From Cephalopachus bancanus (lineage: Eukaryota > Chordata > Mammalia > Primates > Tarsiidae): a DNA stretch of 64,000 nt. Made by a program: the position numbers and the translations under genes. The stretch covers positions 1,860,001 to 1,924,000 of the forward strand of contig JAPVLO010000233.1 of NCBI GenBank assembly GCA_027257055.1, written 5' to 3'. The notes under the pieces are model-generated. The model was not told the origin of the DNA. It made no database searches and saw nothing but the letters and a program-made list of their open reading frames with translations. Below, in pieces: positions 1 to 11,734 of the stretch. The stretch's first letter is position 1. Each line of letters opens with the position of its first letter.

Positions 1-229
1 TGCACACATGTGGATGTAATCATATGCAGATTTATATATACATATATATGCATGGACATATTGGGTTTTAGTTCTCACCAACTTGCTTTGCAAAAATGGG
101 CTCCAGTGACATAAAATGTCCTTTTCTTATTTGTCACTAGCAGTGTCTTATGAAAAAACCTTTCCAACATATCTGGTGTAGCTCTAATTCATGCTTTGTA
201 ATGACTGTGCAAAATTCTGCAGCATAGAT

Positions 230-753
230 CAGTGGTCCCCAGCCTTTTAGGCATCAGGGACAGGTTTTGTGACAGACAATTTTTCCATGATCTGGGTTTG
301 GGGATGGTTTCAGGATGATGCAAGCACATTACATTTATTGTGCACTTTATTTCTATTACTACATTGTAATATATGATGAAATTATTATTTTGATATGAGT
401 CTGCAAGCAACTGAATTATGATGATCTCCGTGCAGTCCAACCTCACTGCTCATGTAAATCTGTATTTACAGCCACTCCCCAGCACTAGTATCACCGCCTG
501 AGCTCTACCTCAGATCATTAGGCGTTAGATTCTCAGAAGGAGTGTGCAACCTAAATCCCTCCTATGAGAATTTAATGCTGCCGCTGATCTGACAGGAGGC
601 GGAGCTCAGGTGGTAATGAGAGTAATGAGGAGCAGCTGTAAATCCAGATGAAGCTTCGCTCACTCACCTGCCACTCACTTCCTGCTATGCGGCCTGGTCC
701 CTCACAGGCCACAGATCAGTGCTTGTCCGTGGCCTGGGGTTTGGGGACCCCTG
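230..753. mobile_element. hAT-type DNA transposon (Zaphod/Tip100-like), essentially complete
   Basis: Begins cagtggtccccagcc and ends ttggggacccctg, so the ends are inverted repeats. The flanking 8-bp direct repeats are gcatagat (222-229) and gtgtagat (754-761), differing at two positions. An 8-bp duplication is the hAT signature. It is nonautonomous and has no transposase frame. The family name is from memory. Confidence 0.75.
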
Positions 754-1029
754 GTGTAGATGCTATTTAAAGCTAGGAGAGTGGGAAGACCAACAAAGGA
801 AGAAGTAGACTTAGAAGAGAAGTCCCAAGGAGGGGGCCAGGGGCATTGCAATGTCAAAAATCTGGGGAGAAGAGGAGGATCCAGGGAAGGGACTGAAAGG
901 AAGTCAGTGAGGTGAGGAGGAAACTGGGAACATACAGCATCCTGAATGCTGAAGGAAGAAAGGAAGAGACCGCCTAGGGCAAATTGTGCCAATGGTTTGA
1001 GGAGGATGATAATCAAGACTTTACCACTG

Positions 1030-1412
1030 GGTAGTGCTTTGTTTTGAACGTGTCCCCAAATTTCACATTCTGAAAACTTAATCACCAATGTATATGTTGA
1101 TAGCATTTGGAGGGGAGGCCTTGGGAAGTAATTAGGATTGGATAAGGTCATCAGGGTGGGGTTTCCATGATGGGACGGTGGCTTTATAAGAGCAGGAGAG
1201 ACTGGGCTAGTGTGCCCTTGCCTTCTCGTCATGTGATGCCTTCCACCATGTCATGATGCAGCAAAAAGGCCCTCATCAGTTGCCAGAACCATGCTCTTGG
1301 ACTTCCCAGTCTCCAGAACTGTGAGCTCTATAATCTGTTCCTTACAAAGTACCCAATCTGTAGTATTCTGTGATAGCAACAGAAAATGGAATAAGACAAG
1401 TAGACATCAACA
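1030..1412 (+). mobile_element. MaLR-type LTR (MLT1/MST class)
   Basis: Shows the usual MaLR order: a 'gtgtccccaaatttca' type start, 'ggaggccttgggaagtaattagg', 'aaggtcatcagggtgggg', a 'tttataagagcaggagag' TATA region and an 'aataagaca' end. No internal proviral region is attached. Confidence 0.7.
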
Positions 1413-1469
1413 ACAACATAGTTTATCTGCCCAACTTCCTGTTGTCAACAAAGTACCACCAACTTTGGG

Positions 1470-1990
1470 GGGAATATTTTTTTGTAATTTGTATTTTATT
1501 TTAAAGATATGGGGTACAATTCAGGATTAGGTATATAAGTGATTAACATATAGGTAAAATTGGGCCTCCTTTTGGTCCCCACTTTGCCTGGTTTGAGATC
1601 AGGTGCCCTTACTGATGTTGTGTCCCCTAACCCCCAGCAGTATCCCACAACTGCCAATCCCTTTCTTATAGTATTATGGTAAATGTCCAGGGTTCGTTTA
1701 TGAGTGAGAACATGTGGTGCTCTGTTCTTTATTTCTGTGATAGATCACTAAGTATGATAAACTCTAAATCCATCCAAGTTGCTGCAAAGTCCATATGTTT
1801 GTCCTTCTTTATAGCTGTGTAATATTCCATTGTGTATATGTACATTTTTTAAATCCAGTCCAGTTTGATGGGCAGCACTGTTGGTTCCATGTTTTTGCTA
1901 TTGCGAATAGTGCTGCAATAAACATGTGTATGCAGGTATCTTTTTTTGTAGAAAGATTTGAGTTCCTCTGGTATAGGGAGTATATATTCT
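1470..1990 (-). mobile_element. Antisense L1 3' end
   Basis: Plus-strand reading contains the reverse complement of the L1 ORF2 end and 3' UTR, recognisable by 'gagtgagaacatgtggt', 'taatattccattgtgtatatg' and 'gaatagtgctgcaataaac'. Truncated and interrupted by stops. Confidence 0.75.
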
Positions 1991-2672
1991 AAACTTAAAA
2001 TTGCAATCGTTCTCTTATTCTTCATATCTGGGCAGTTACCTGTTGATTTTTACACGTCATGAGAACCTGGGTTGACAGGACTCTACTTTTTGAATAAACG
2101 GTACTGTCCTGGATCTATCAGCTCGTCCCTAGAATGTAGCCACTCCATTGCCTGTGCTGTTCCCCCTCAGGTATCCTATCACAATTGCTATTAAGTCCCT
2201 CTCTTCAGTTTCCCCAAATTCTTAAAAGCCATATGCCACTGCCTAGCATAGAGAGCTGTGGCCACATATTCATGGTTTCTGTCCTCTGTGGACTTCTTAA
2301 TGCTCATTTCTCCCAGTGAGGTCTATTGATAATTTAACAAGCCCTCATACATAGCTAGGATCTGTTCATCTATGACTACTACTTGTGGCCTTCACCCCGG
2401 TTCCAGTTCACTTCCACCTAGCAGCCTCCCCAGCCTCAGAACGGAAGCCTGAGCCTCTGCAGGCCCACTCTGCACCTCTGCTTACACAAACTCCTGCAGT
2501 CTACTCTCCAATTGCTGTCTACAAAAAATGACATCATACTCTGATACTCTTGTTTTAGTGGAAATCACTTTCTGCTTGAAAGCATTTTATTCTAATAGCA
2601 GAATTAAATGCTCTTTGTTAAAGGAATTGCAAGTGTGGATAAGTAGAAAGGAAGCCATTGTGAAGCACGTTG

Positions 2673-2973
2673 CTTTTTTTTTTTTTTTTGAGTTGGAATC
2701 TCACTCTATTGCCCAGGCTGGAGGGCAGTGGCACAATCACAGTTCACCACAGCCTCAACCTCCTGGGCTCAGGTGATCCTTCTGCCTCAGTCTTCCGAGT
2801 AGCTAAGACAACAGGTACGTGCATCATGCCTGGCTAATTTTTTAAAATTTTTTTGTAGAGATGAGGTCTCACTGTGTTGCTCAGTCTGGTCTCAAACTCC
2901 TGGACTCAGCGATCCTCCCATCTTGGTCTCCCTACATGCTGGCATTACAGGCATGAGCTACTGTGCCCAGCCG
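2673..2973 (-). mobile_element. Alu (old, J-like), minus strand
   Basis: T-run followed by a full dimeric Alu in reverse, ending gtgcccagcc. Diverged from consensus and without the lineage-specific changes of the younger copies. Confidence 0.85.
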
Positions 2974-4416
2974 TGCTGCTCTTACAAAAAGCCTTCTTTA
3001 ACCTGATCTGAACTTCCGATTTGGCTAAGGATGAGGAAGGATCCTCTGCACAGAGACTACACACCCTCTCGTCCTCTTTTTCCTAAGTCAGACAGCACTG
3101 ACCCAGGCCAGATCGTGTTCCTGTTAAGCCCAGATGTGCCTCAAAACTCCTGACAGAACAGTGCTCCAGGCAGCACTCCAATCAATTGCGTGGGCAAACA
3201 AGATACGCCCCCGGAGTCTTTTCTTTTCTGAGGATAGTTGGCAGCTGGAGTCTTGCCCAGGGGTCTGCAGGACAGGGTCTGCATGTCTGGCTGCTTCTAG
3301 GCCCCAAGGCCGTGCAGGCCTCTTCTTCCTGGGATATTTCAGTAGAGATCAGGGGCTTCCTCTGCTTCCTAATCCTAACCCACTTGGATATACATTTGGA
3401 TTTTAGTACCTCTTCCTTGAAGTTCATGTTTAATGGGCTTTCTTGCTATAACCCTTTCGGTCAGGGCTATATTTCTATGTGTTTTATTTCCATCGACAAA
3501 GCTTTAGAACATAAAGTATGTTACTGGAACTAATCCTTTTCACGAACAGAGATATCTATTTAACAGTCCCTAATCACAGTACTCTAAAAGTCTGTTTCCA
3601 GTGTGTTCTCTGGGTGTTATTACCTTCTTCTTGGCTGGAAAGTATCTCGGTGTCTTTCTCTGTAGCTCAAGTCCATCTCCTGGATTCTGTCTTCCTGTTT
3701 TCTTTCCTTCTCTTGTTTTCTATGCCACCTACACACAAGTCCTGAAACCCCTCAAAGACCAAGCCCTGTGGTAGGCACTAGGACATAGAGCCCTGACCGG
3801 TCCTTGGAAAACCCTCAGGCCAGTGGAGGAGCTATGTGACCTAGGAGCACAAGTTTTAAATGGTGCTGATGTCCTATGTGTCACAGGAACCCTGAGGATG
3901 GTGCGATTCTTTCTACTCGGATGAGAAGCGGGGACAGCAAGGGCAGGTCCAGGGGGAACTTCATAGCGTTGGTGGCATCTGAGCTAGGGTTTAATATAGT
4001 GGATGTTTGACAAGGAAAAACTACAGGAAACAAAGTAAAGCAGTTTACAAAGGAAGTAGCAAGAGGTAAGAGTGGCCAACACATGACAAATGGCCCAATG
4101 TGAGCGAGACAAAGAGAGAAATGGCTCAGGACAGGTCGCAAGATCTTATGTGTCCAGAGAAATGGCTCAGAACAGGTCTCAAGGGTGTCCTGTGCTGCCC
4201 TTAAGCCTTATTCTGATAACCTTGGCAAGCCACTGCCCGAGTTCATGATAATGAACACATATTATAAAGCTTTGAAAGCGTTATAAAATAGTAGCTATCA
4301 TGTATGGTATATTATACTTCCAAAGTATTTTCACATATATTAATTTGCTTTATTCTCAAAATAACCCAATAGGTTAATCAGGTGCAAATGGTTTCTAATC
4401 ATCCTAATCTCATGTT

Positions 4417-4546
4417 GATTTTTTATCTTTGGTAGAGATAAAGTCTAGCTATGTTGCCTAGGCTGGTCTTGAACTCTTAGGCTCAATCCTCCCACCTTGG
4501 CCTCCCAAAGTGCTGAAATTATAGGCATGAGCCACGGTACTTGGCT
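4417..4546 (-). mobile_element. Alu left-monomer fragment
   Basis: About 130 bp of reverse Alu monomer ('gttgcctaggctggtcttgaactc', 'cctcccaaagtgctgaaatt'), with no second arm. A FLAM-like or truncated Alu. Confidence 0.75.
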
Positions 4547-4597
4547 GTCTAATCTCATGTTATTTTGAGGATTAAAGGCAATGATAAGTGCTTGCAG

Positions 4598-5033
4598 TGT
4601 ACTGAATGGTGATCCCCAAAAAGTATGTCTACATCCTAATCCCCAGAATCTGTGAATCTGACCTTATTTGGGAAAGGATTCTTGCACATGCAATTAAGGA
4701 TCTTGAAATGAGGATTATCCTGGTGGACCCTAACTGCAATGACAAGTGTCTTTATGAGAGACAGAGGGAGATTTGACACAGACAGAAGAGAAGGCAGTGA
4801 TGCGATCTGGAGGCAGAGACCAGAGCAAATGTGGCCACAAGTCAACACCGCTGACAGCCACCAGAAGCTGAACGAGGCAAGGAAGTTTCTCCTCTAGGGT
4901 CGCCAAATGGAGTATAGCCTTGCCCAGACCTTGATTTAGACCCCAACCCACAGTGTTGCCCAGAAATAAATTTCTGTTGTGTGAAGCTACCTGTTTGTGG
5001 TAATTTATAGCAGCCACAGGAAACTAACACAGC
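4598..5033 (+). mobile_element. MLT1-type MaLR LTR
   Basis: Starts 'tgaatggtgatccccaaaaag' and continues with 'atcctaatccccagaatctgtgaat', 'aattaaggatcttgaaatgagg', a 'gtctttatgagagacagaggg' core, an 'aataaatttctgttgtgtgaagc' poly(A) region and a 'gaaactaacaca' end. Solo LTR. Confidence 0.75.
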
Positions 5034-5730
5034 ATCTAAGAACCCCATCCATAGTTGTTGTTCAAAGCAGTTAGTTCGTCGTTACGGTCAGCATCAACTT
5101 CATCCTAGTTGGACCAAAGCTGGGCAGTGGCACATCAAGCCCACCCTTTGGAGGGTGACTCTCCCAGCCATGGGGGATGGAGTGGCACGCAGCGGCAATT
5201 AGAGACCCAGGTCTGAAGTGAAGAGTGAAACTCACCCAGGGGAAGAGCTTTGGAGGCAGAATCAAAGAGACCTGGGAATCACGCTTTGGTCTCAAAGGAG
5301 CGCCCAGCCTTCTAGTTTAAGCAGCTGGGACCCTCCTAACTAAGCTCTCAAAGTCTGGAAGTTTCAAGGAGGACAAGCAGTGTCATTTTGCACATGCTGA
5401 GTTGGAAGCCCTGCTGTGACACCCACGTGGAACTGTCCTGCAGAGAGCTGGATATTCTAGTTTGAAAATGAGGAGGAAAGTTCAAGTTAGAGATAAAGTT
5501 TGGAGAGTCATTGGCACCTTTATGTAGCAGAATGGGGGCCCCTTGAATACAGAACGCACGCCCTGAAGGATAAATCTTGGAGAACTCCAGCACTTCCAGA
5601 CAAGATACAGGTAGAGGAGACAATGGAAAAAATAAGATGGATGGTTAGAAAGGGGAGAAGAGCATCAAAGAGTTTTTCCCTCCTCTGTCTCTTTTGCCTG
5701 CCTTGCCTGCATATAGAAACTAAATATATT

Positions 5731-6085
5731 CAGCCGGGTGGGATGGCTCATGCCTGTAATCTCAGTACTTTGGGAGGCAGAGGCGAGAGGATTGCTTGAG
5801 CCCAGGGGTTCAAGATCAGTCTGAGCAACTTCGTGAGACCTCCTCTCTACAATTAATCAAGAAAAATTAGCCGGGGTGGTGGCACACAGCTGTAGTCCCA
5901 ACTACTTGGAAGGCTGAGGCAGCAGGATCACCGGAGCCCAGCAAGTCGAGGCGGCGGTGGCTGTGAGTGGACCACTTGCAATCCAGCCTGGGCAAAAGAG
6001 TGAGACTGACTCAAAAAGAAAAAAAAAAAAGAAAAAAAAAGAAAATGAAAAAAAGAAAAAGAAAAGAAAAAAGAAAGAAACTACA
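5731..6085 (+). mobile_element. Alu, plus strand, with long A-rich tail
   Basis: Dimeric Alu starting agccgggtgggatggctc and ending in an impure (A)nG tail of roughly 70 bp that yields a spurious Lys-rich open frame. Confidence 0.85.
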
Positions 6086-6639
6086 TCTATTCAATACTTT
6101 TTGTACTAATTATTTTCAATTTCTACTCTTAATTTACAAAATAATGGGTTGGAATGCAAATACACAAGTCATTTTTGGAGGAGCACAATATTAGGGTATT
6201 TTACACTTGAAAAGTTCCTCATGGCTCCAGTGGCCACCATGGAACCACAACCACCCACCAGACAGCAGCCATGGGCAATTATTGCCATGAGAGAGGCCAT
6301 GATGGAAATGATGGCATGGACCTCACAGTAATCACGCCATTATGACACAGCTAGAGTGGCTTTCCCTCCCAGGCCCAAAACAGCTGAGCTGGTCAACCCG
6401 CTGTATCTCCCTGTGGAACTTGGATGCAAAGCACTATATCTGCTAAATGCGAAATCTCTTTGAAAGGAAAACCAGCCAGACCAGAAGCAGCGGCTGAAAG
6501 CCGCAGCTCCCAGCCCTGTGAAGGGCCCCTGCCTCTACAGTCCTGCTTGTGCTGCATCCGCAGCTCCCACTGCCAAATTCTGTGCGGTTTCCCAAACCCT
6601 GCCTGGGGATCAGGACTCCCGCTGGCTTGTTCACTTCCG

Positions 6640-6792
6640 AGCTTCCCTGACCTCTGTTTCTCTTTTGCCTTGGGCCCTGCGTTCCTTGGAAAAGCCCTGA
6701 CCTCTGTTTGCCTTTGGCCCTGTGTTTCTTGCAAAAGCCCTGACCTCTGTTCCTCCTTTGCCTTTGACCCTGTGTTCCTTGGAAAAGCACCC
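6640..6792. repeat. Short minisatellite, about 50-bp unit, three copies
   Basis: A unit containing 'ccctgacctctgttt..ctttgcctt.ggccctgtgttccttggaaaag' recurs three times with small changes. It underlies the repeated Lys/Arg/Gln-rich peptide seen in a minus-strand frame (6393-6914), which I do not regard as a gene. Confidence 0.7.
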
Positions 6793-7019
6793 ATCCTTCC
6801 TGTCTCCTGTCCCCTCCCAGCCAGGCATTTCCAGGACTGTTTAAAGCCCCTGCTCATTTTAGGGAGCGGGGCTTGGCAGGGGGTATGAGAAGGGCTGAAA
6901 AGGGGCAAGGTCATGAACTTGACCTCGTCCGTGAACTTGACCTAGCCCTGACTCCCTTGACCGCCCCGCATCTCTTCCTCAGTTGAGTCCATCCCTAAGA
7001 GAAAGGCAACACCCCTAAA

Positions 7020-7300
7020 GACCGTTTTTGCTCCGCGAGACGCCCTCCCCAGGAAAGACTTCAGCCCCGCCCCGCGGTCTTACTTGGCGGGGACTTGCGG
7101 CCGCAGAGAGAGGGGACCGGAGCCTCGGGCCCGGGCTGAGCCATTCTGCCCCGGGAGGAAGCCCCGGGGGTGGGGGCGGGGGCCTCCGGCAGAACTCGGT
7201 GCGCGGGAGGCGCGCGCGGCCTTTGTGACGCGTCGCCATGGAGACGCAGGTCAAGTTCCCGCAGCTCAGACGGCGGCCGGATGATGGCGTGCAGGCAGCC
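7020..7300. promoter_or_regulatory. Second CpG island, probable promoter
   Basis: A short CpG-dense stretch in a CpG-poor region. It includes GC-box-like runs (gggggcggggg near 7170-7180) and an RFX X-box-like palindrome at 7232-7245. It probably marks a promoter of a gene outside the window or of a noncoding transcript. The direction is unknown. Confidence 0.6.
7232..7245. promoter_or_regulatory. RFX X-box-like palindrome
   Basis: Reads GTCGCCATGGAGAC, close to the palindromic RFX X-box GTTGCCATGGCAAC (11 of 14 positions). It lies in the CpG island just after a CRE-like TGACGCG. X-boxes of this type are typical of ciliary-gene promoters. The match is by eye only. Confidence 0.5.
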
Positions 7301-7495
7301 CAGCCATGCGTTGTTGGTGTGGGTGTAGCTTACTCGCATGTCTGCGTGTGGCTCTTGCAGCGAGCTCTCCCGATCACTTTCTTGTATATTTCGGAAGAGG
7401 AGCAAAAAGGGAGGAGCTCAACGAGAAAGCAAGAGCGTCTGATTTCCAAGTGCAAACTTTCCTCCGCTCAGAATCTTCAGCTTAAGCAAATGTAG
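7238..7495 (+). CDS. Small open frame in the second CpG island (doubtful)
   Basis: 85 codons starting at an ATG in a fair context (gccATGg) that overlaps the X-box-like palindrome. The first 20 residues are basic and polar, and the rest is of mixed composition with no recognised domain. No clear splice donor follows. It could be a first exon, a short upstream frame or chance. Overlap of the start with a likely transcription-factor site argues against a conserved start codon. Confidence 0.15.
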   Translation: METQVKFPQLRRRPDDGVQAAQPCVVGVGVAYSHVCVWLLQRALPITFLYISEEEQKGRSSTRKQERLISKCKLSSAQNLQLKQM

Positions 7496-8075
7496 GCAAA
7501 GCTGTCATGGATGTTGGCAGTCAAAAGGAACCAATCGAGCAGGCAAAATCGTAAGGAACATGGTGTGAGCGACTAAAAGCAGTTTCTGTGGTAGCTTTAT
7601 GCTGTCAAAAGGGTCACCCAGGAGTGAGGATGGGCCGAGGGTGAAAAGTGTGCTTGGCAACCGGAGGGGAGGTTTGTGACGCCTTCCTCCTCACCAGGCC
7701 ACGTCCCTGGCACCAACCACCCTGTTTTGAGGTTGTCAGTTTAATTGTTCTTCTACTCCCATGGACTAAGCTGTGTCTTCCACCCCATGGGAGAGTTTTC
7801 ATGGGATGAAGAGGGTCTTCTAGCTTTATATCCTGACAGTGACCTGGTAATTTGACACATAATATGGTGGTTAGTCACTACTGAATGCCTTCGGATTAGA
7901 ACACAGCGATTACTCCCTTGGGTGGAAAGAGGAGACAGGAAATACACATTGGAGTATTTAGAAAGCAACTGACAGCATTTCCTTATCCTGAAAGGGGTCA
8001 TTCTAATATAGGTCCCAGGTGAACAGCCAAGTGTAACTAAGGAGGTGTTTATCAAAGCAGACAGAAAAAGCCTTG

Positions 8076-8775
8076 TATTGGTCCATTTTATGTTGCTATA
8101 AAAAAAATCTGAGGCTGGGCAATTTATTTTAAAAAGAGGTTTGTTTTGGTTCATGGTTCTGCATAGAACCGGCATCTTCTTGACTTCTGGTGAGGCCTCA
8201 GGAAGCTTTTACTCATGGCAGAAGGCGGAGAGAGGGCGGGCATGTCACATGGTGAGAACATAAGAAGAGGGTGCCAAGATCTTTCAAACAACCAGGTCTC
8301 CCTTGAACTAACAGAGTGAAAACTCACTCCTTACCTCAAAAATGGCACCAAGTCAACCGGGCTCAGTGGCTCAGCCTGTAATCCTGCGCCTTTGGGAGGC
8401 TGAGGTGAGTGGATCGCCTGAGCTCGCAGGTTCGAGACCCGCCTGGGCAGCGAGACCTCATCTCTACAATAAATCAAAAAATCAGCCAGGCGTGGCAGCG
8501 CATGCCTGTAATTCTGGCTACTTGGAAGGCTGAGGTGGAAGGATCGCTGGAGCCCAGCAGGTCGAGGCTGCGGTGGCCGGGAGTGGCCACTGCACTCCAG
8601 TCTGGGTGACAGAGTGAGACTCCAACTCAAAAAAAAAAAAAAAAAATGGCACCAAGTCCCTCGTGAGGGATCTGCCCTCCATGACCCTATCACCTCCCAC
8701 AAGGCCCCACCTCCATCATTGGAAGTCACATTTCAACATGAGATTTGGAAGGACACCATCCAAACTATATCAAAC
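8076..8775 (-). mobile_element. MaLR LTR (MST/THE1 class) interrupted by an Alu
   Basis: Reverse MaLR LTR: 'ttgtattggtccattttatgttgctata', 'gaggcctcaggaagc', 'tcatggcagaaggcg' before the Alu, and 'catgagatttggaaggacacc', 'aaactatatca' after it. The Alu at 8355-8641 splits it. Confidence 0.75.
8355..8641 (+). mobile_element. Young lineage-specific Alu with intact target-site duplication
   Basis: Bears the short-spacer signature (ggctcagcctgtaatcc; gcctgggcagcgagacctc; ctacaataaatcaaaaa; actccaactc). It is flanked by aaaaatggcaccaagtc at 8338-8354 and again after the A-tail, inserted into the MaLR LTR. Confidence 0.9.
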
Positions 8776-10043
8776 ATCAAGGTAAGAATCCCAAATATTT
8801 ATGCAGTTTCTTAAAAATGATGAGTTTCACTGGAGTTCTCTGAGGGTGGAGTCCTATCCACATAATGGAATGAATAGAACACATTTTAGACTCTCAAATG
8901 TCAAAGCAATGAAGGGTGGAGCACCTTAGAAGGCATAGATGGTATTAAAAGGAGCGATTCTAAGTTAGGATTGAGTAGTGGCATCTAAATTAAGAAAGTA
9001 GCTCCCAATAACAGATTACTGTCTGGAAATGGTAGTGTTAACTAGCATAGCATAATTTAAGTGAACTATACTTTAAAATAGAGTAGCAAGTATATAGAAT
9101 CATAAAAGTAAATTCTTATTAATATCTTACAATTTGTCTCATTTTAGGCAAGCCGAGAAGTGGTGGGTCCGATTTGGGAGCCAGAAACTCTTGTCACTCT
9201 CCACCTGGGGGCCCTTGGGGTAAAATGGATCCTTCTCTGAGCATCTGTCTCCTCACCTATCCAGTAAGCATCCTAGCATGCACCTCACCGGACTGGAAAG
9301 ATGAATACGTCCAACAGTCATTTATAAATCATGAAGCCGCACCAATCTAAGGGATGGTTCTCCTGTCTTGTTGCTATTCTGATCTTCATTCTTTTTATAG
9401 TCTTTTGCTTTTGCTTCACAGTGTATTTTTGCGGGGGGGGGGTCCATTTTCTGGTGAGTGGTATAGCGCTATTCCTGTCTTGAATTTTGGTTGCTGGAGA
9501 CAACCCCTTTAAAGGATGAACTAGAGTCCCCTCCCCCCACTTCTTTCCTCACCAAATATGGACTGTGTGCGCTGAATATGAGCTGTGTGATGCCATCAGG
9601 GCAACGTCCTAGGTGTTTCAGGGGACACCTTCCTAAAAGAAGAGATGCTGAGGTGAGTCATCAGGGATGTGTGGAGTCAACCAGGTGAATAGCAGGGGGT
9701 GACACAAGGTAGGACAAGGGCCCATTGGCGTGGAACAACGAGAGCAGTCAGGAGACCCCAAGTACCTTGGTATTGCCAAATTGTAAACGGCGAGGGGGAA
9801 ACTGAGAGCTGGCTGCTGTGGAAGGCCCTGCAGGCCATGCTGAGATGCTTGAACTTGACCTGAGCGTTAGGAGGATTTGCTGAGGGGGTCTTACAATACA
9901 GTGGAGAGGCCAGGTCAGAAGTTTAAGTAAGACCTGTCCTCTCTTTCCAGAAAGAAAAGAGGCAAAGTTCTGTATCATTCTGCCAGAATAAGTAAGTCAC
10001 CCAGAAATTAAAGCATCTTGGTCATTAATATGCCTTTTATGGT

Positions 10044-10343
10044 TTCTTTTTTTTTTTTTTTTGAGTCAGAGTCTCACTCCGTCTCCCAGGTTGGAGTGCC
10101 GTGGCACACTCATGGCCACCACAGCCTTGACCTGCTGGGCTCCAGCGATGCTTCCACCTCAGCCTTCCAAGTAGCTGGAACTACAGGCACACGCTACCAC
10201 ACCCGGCTAGTTTTTTGACTTATTGTAGAGATGAGGTCTCGCCAAGTTGCCCAGGCGGGTCTCAAACCCGTGGCCTCAAACAATTCCCTCACCTCAGCCT
10301 CCTAAAGTGCTGGGATTCCAGGAGTGAGCCACCGTGCTTGGCC
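10044..10343 (-). mobile_element. Alu, minus strand
   Basis: T-run then a reverse dimer with 'gttgcccaggcgggtctcaaacccg', ending accgtgcttggccc. Long-spacer form ('gccaagttgcc'). Confidence 0.85.
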
Positions 10344-10440
10344 CTTTTACAGGATTTCTAATGGATCCAAAACAGTTGAGAATGGTTATATTAAATGGGT
10401 TAAATATTAATTGGTTGTTTGCAATTAAAATTATTACCAT

Positions 10441-10727
10441 CGGCCGGGGTCAGTGGCTCAGCCTGTAATCCCAGCACTTTGGGAGGCCAAGGGGAGAGGA
10501 TTGCCTGAGCCTGTGGGTTTGAGACCAGCCTGGGCAACTTGGCGAGACCTCATCTCTATAGTAAATCAAAGAAATTAGCCGGGCAGGGTAGCACGTGTCT
10601 GTAGTTCCAGCTACTTGGAAGGCTGAGGCGGTAGGATTGATGGAGCCCAGCAGGTCGAGGCTGCGGTGGCCAGGAGTGTGCCACTGCACTCCAGTCTGGG
10701 CGACAGAGTGAGACTCCAACTCAAAAA
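10441..10727 (+). mobile_element. Lineage-specific Alu, long-spacer form, plus strand
   Basis: Starts cggccggggtcagtggctcagcctg, has 'gggcaacttggcgagacctc' and ends actccaactcaaaa. Target-site duplication aaaattattaccatc on both sides. Confidence 0.88.
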
Positions 10728-10744
10728 TTATTACCATCCATTTC

Positions 10745-10748
<4 letters not shown>

Positions 10749-10822
<74 letters not shown>
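10749..10822. repeat. (CA)n(GA)n microsatellite
   Basis: About 20 CA units run directly into about 16 GA units, just downstream of the A-tail region of the Alu at 10441. Confidence 0.95.
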
Positions 10823-10827
<5 letters not shown>

Positions 10828-11214
10828 CATGATTAAAGTGGTAGGGTAGTAAAGCCATGGATGGGTGGGTCTAGAACCCTCAAACTTTGGCTATCACAAA
10901 GAAGAACGCCTTCCAATGGCAGTGGGGAGGGGTCTGGTAAAGAGAGTCATTACTTAAAACAGGAGAGGAAGCCAAGGGTAAGGACCAGAAAAGCCTGAGA
11001 CCACAGGAAAGAGCAGGTGGGCCTGGGCCTGGAGAGGACAGGTGTACAGGAGTGCCCCTCCTTGGTCTGAGTGTGCCCACTGGGGCATCTGCGAGAACGT
11101 GGGTGTGGATTCAGGATTCAGTGAGTCAGGTGGGGCCTGAGCTGCTGCAATTCTGACAAGACCCGCTGGTGATCCATAAAGTTTGAGATGGGCAGATGAG
11201 CCCTGCTTGTGGTC

Positions 11215-11362
11215 CAAGGTCCAGCAGCCTCAGCATCACCTGACAGCTTGTTAGAAATGCAGCCGCTCAGGCCCCGCCTAGGCCTCCTGAATCAGGAGCT
11301 GCATGGTGACGATGTCTCCAGAAGATTCCTAGGCACTTTCACACTTGAGAGGCACTGCTCCA
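11215..11362. mobile_element. MER5-like hAT-Charlie relic
   Basis: Resembles MER5 in reverse: 'cagcctcagcatcacctgacagcttgttagaaatgcag', 'cctgaatcagg' and 'cacttgagaggcactgctc'. Short, noncoding. Confidence 0.65.
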
Positions 11363-11636
11363 GATAATACGAGAAGAAAGGTCCTCTCCTGGATGGCAGG
11401 GAGAATACGGAAGCATTGAAGGGAGAATTCAAAGAGCAAGCCAATGAGTATGTGTGAAAGAATGGACATGTGTCTGCTTCTGAAAGCCCAAAGAGGTCAA
11501 AGACCATCTGCAATGATGCCAGGTACAAAGATACCAAGTGAGTCTCTCTGCCTCAGTTTGTATATTTGGGCCAAAGCAGTATGTAGGATGCAATGCTTAC
11601 ATTCAGGTGTCCTCATGGAAAAAAAACCTAGATTAT

Positions 11637-11639
11637 TGC

Positions 11640-11672
<33 letters not shown>
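11637..11672. repeat. (CT)n microsatellite
   Basis: CT-rich run of about 35 bp with one interruption near its start. Confidence 0.9.
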
Positions 11673-11734
11673 TGCTGATTGATGAATTTGCAAAACATTA
11701 TCTCAATTTCTGTGATGGATTCTATTATTTAGTA

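Noticed and set aside
5967..6194. Lys-rich open frame
   Set aside because: Translation of an Alu A-rich tail.
6393..6914. 173-codon minus-strand frame with repeated Lys/Gln/Arg motifs
   Set aside because: Caused by the three-copy minisatellite; no splice or promoter context.
8331..8729. Various 60-130 codon frames within Alus (also near 13.8, 32.1 and 36.0 kb)
   Set aside because: Typical antisense Alu peptides, repeated at every copy.
10749..10822. Possible CRISPR-like or tandem array
   Set aside because: Simple dinucleotide microsatellite. No spacer-repeat structure exists anywhere in the window, and the sequence is from an animal nucleus.
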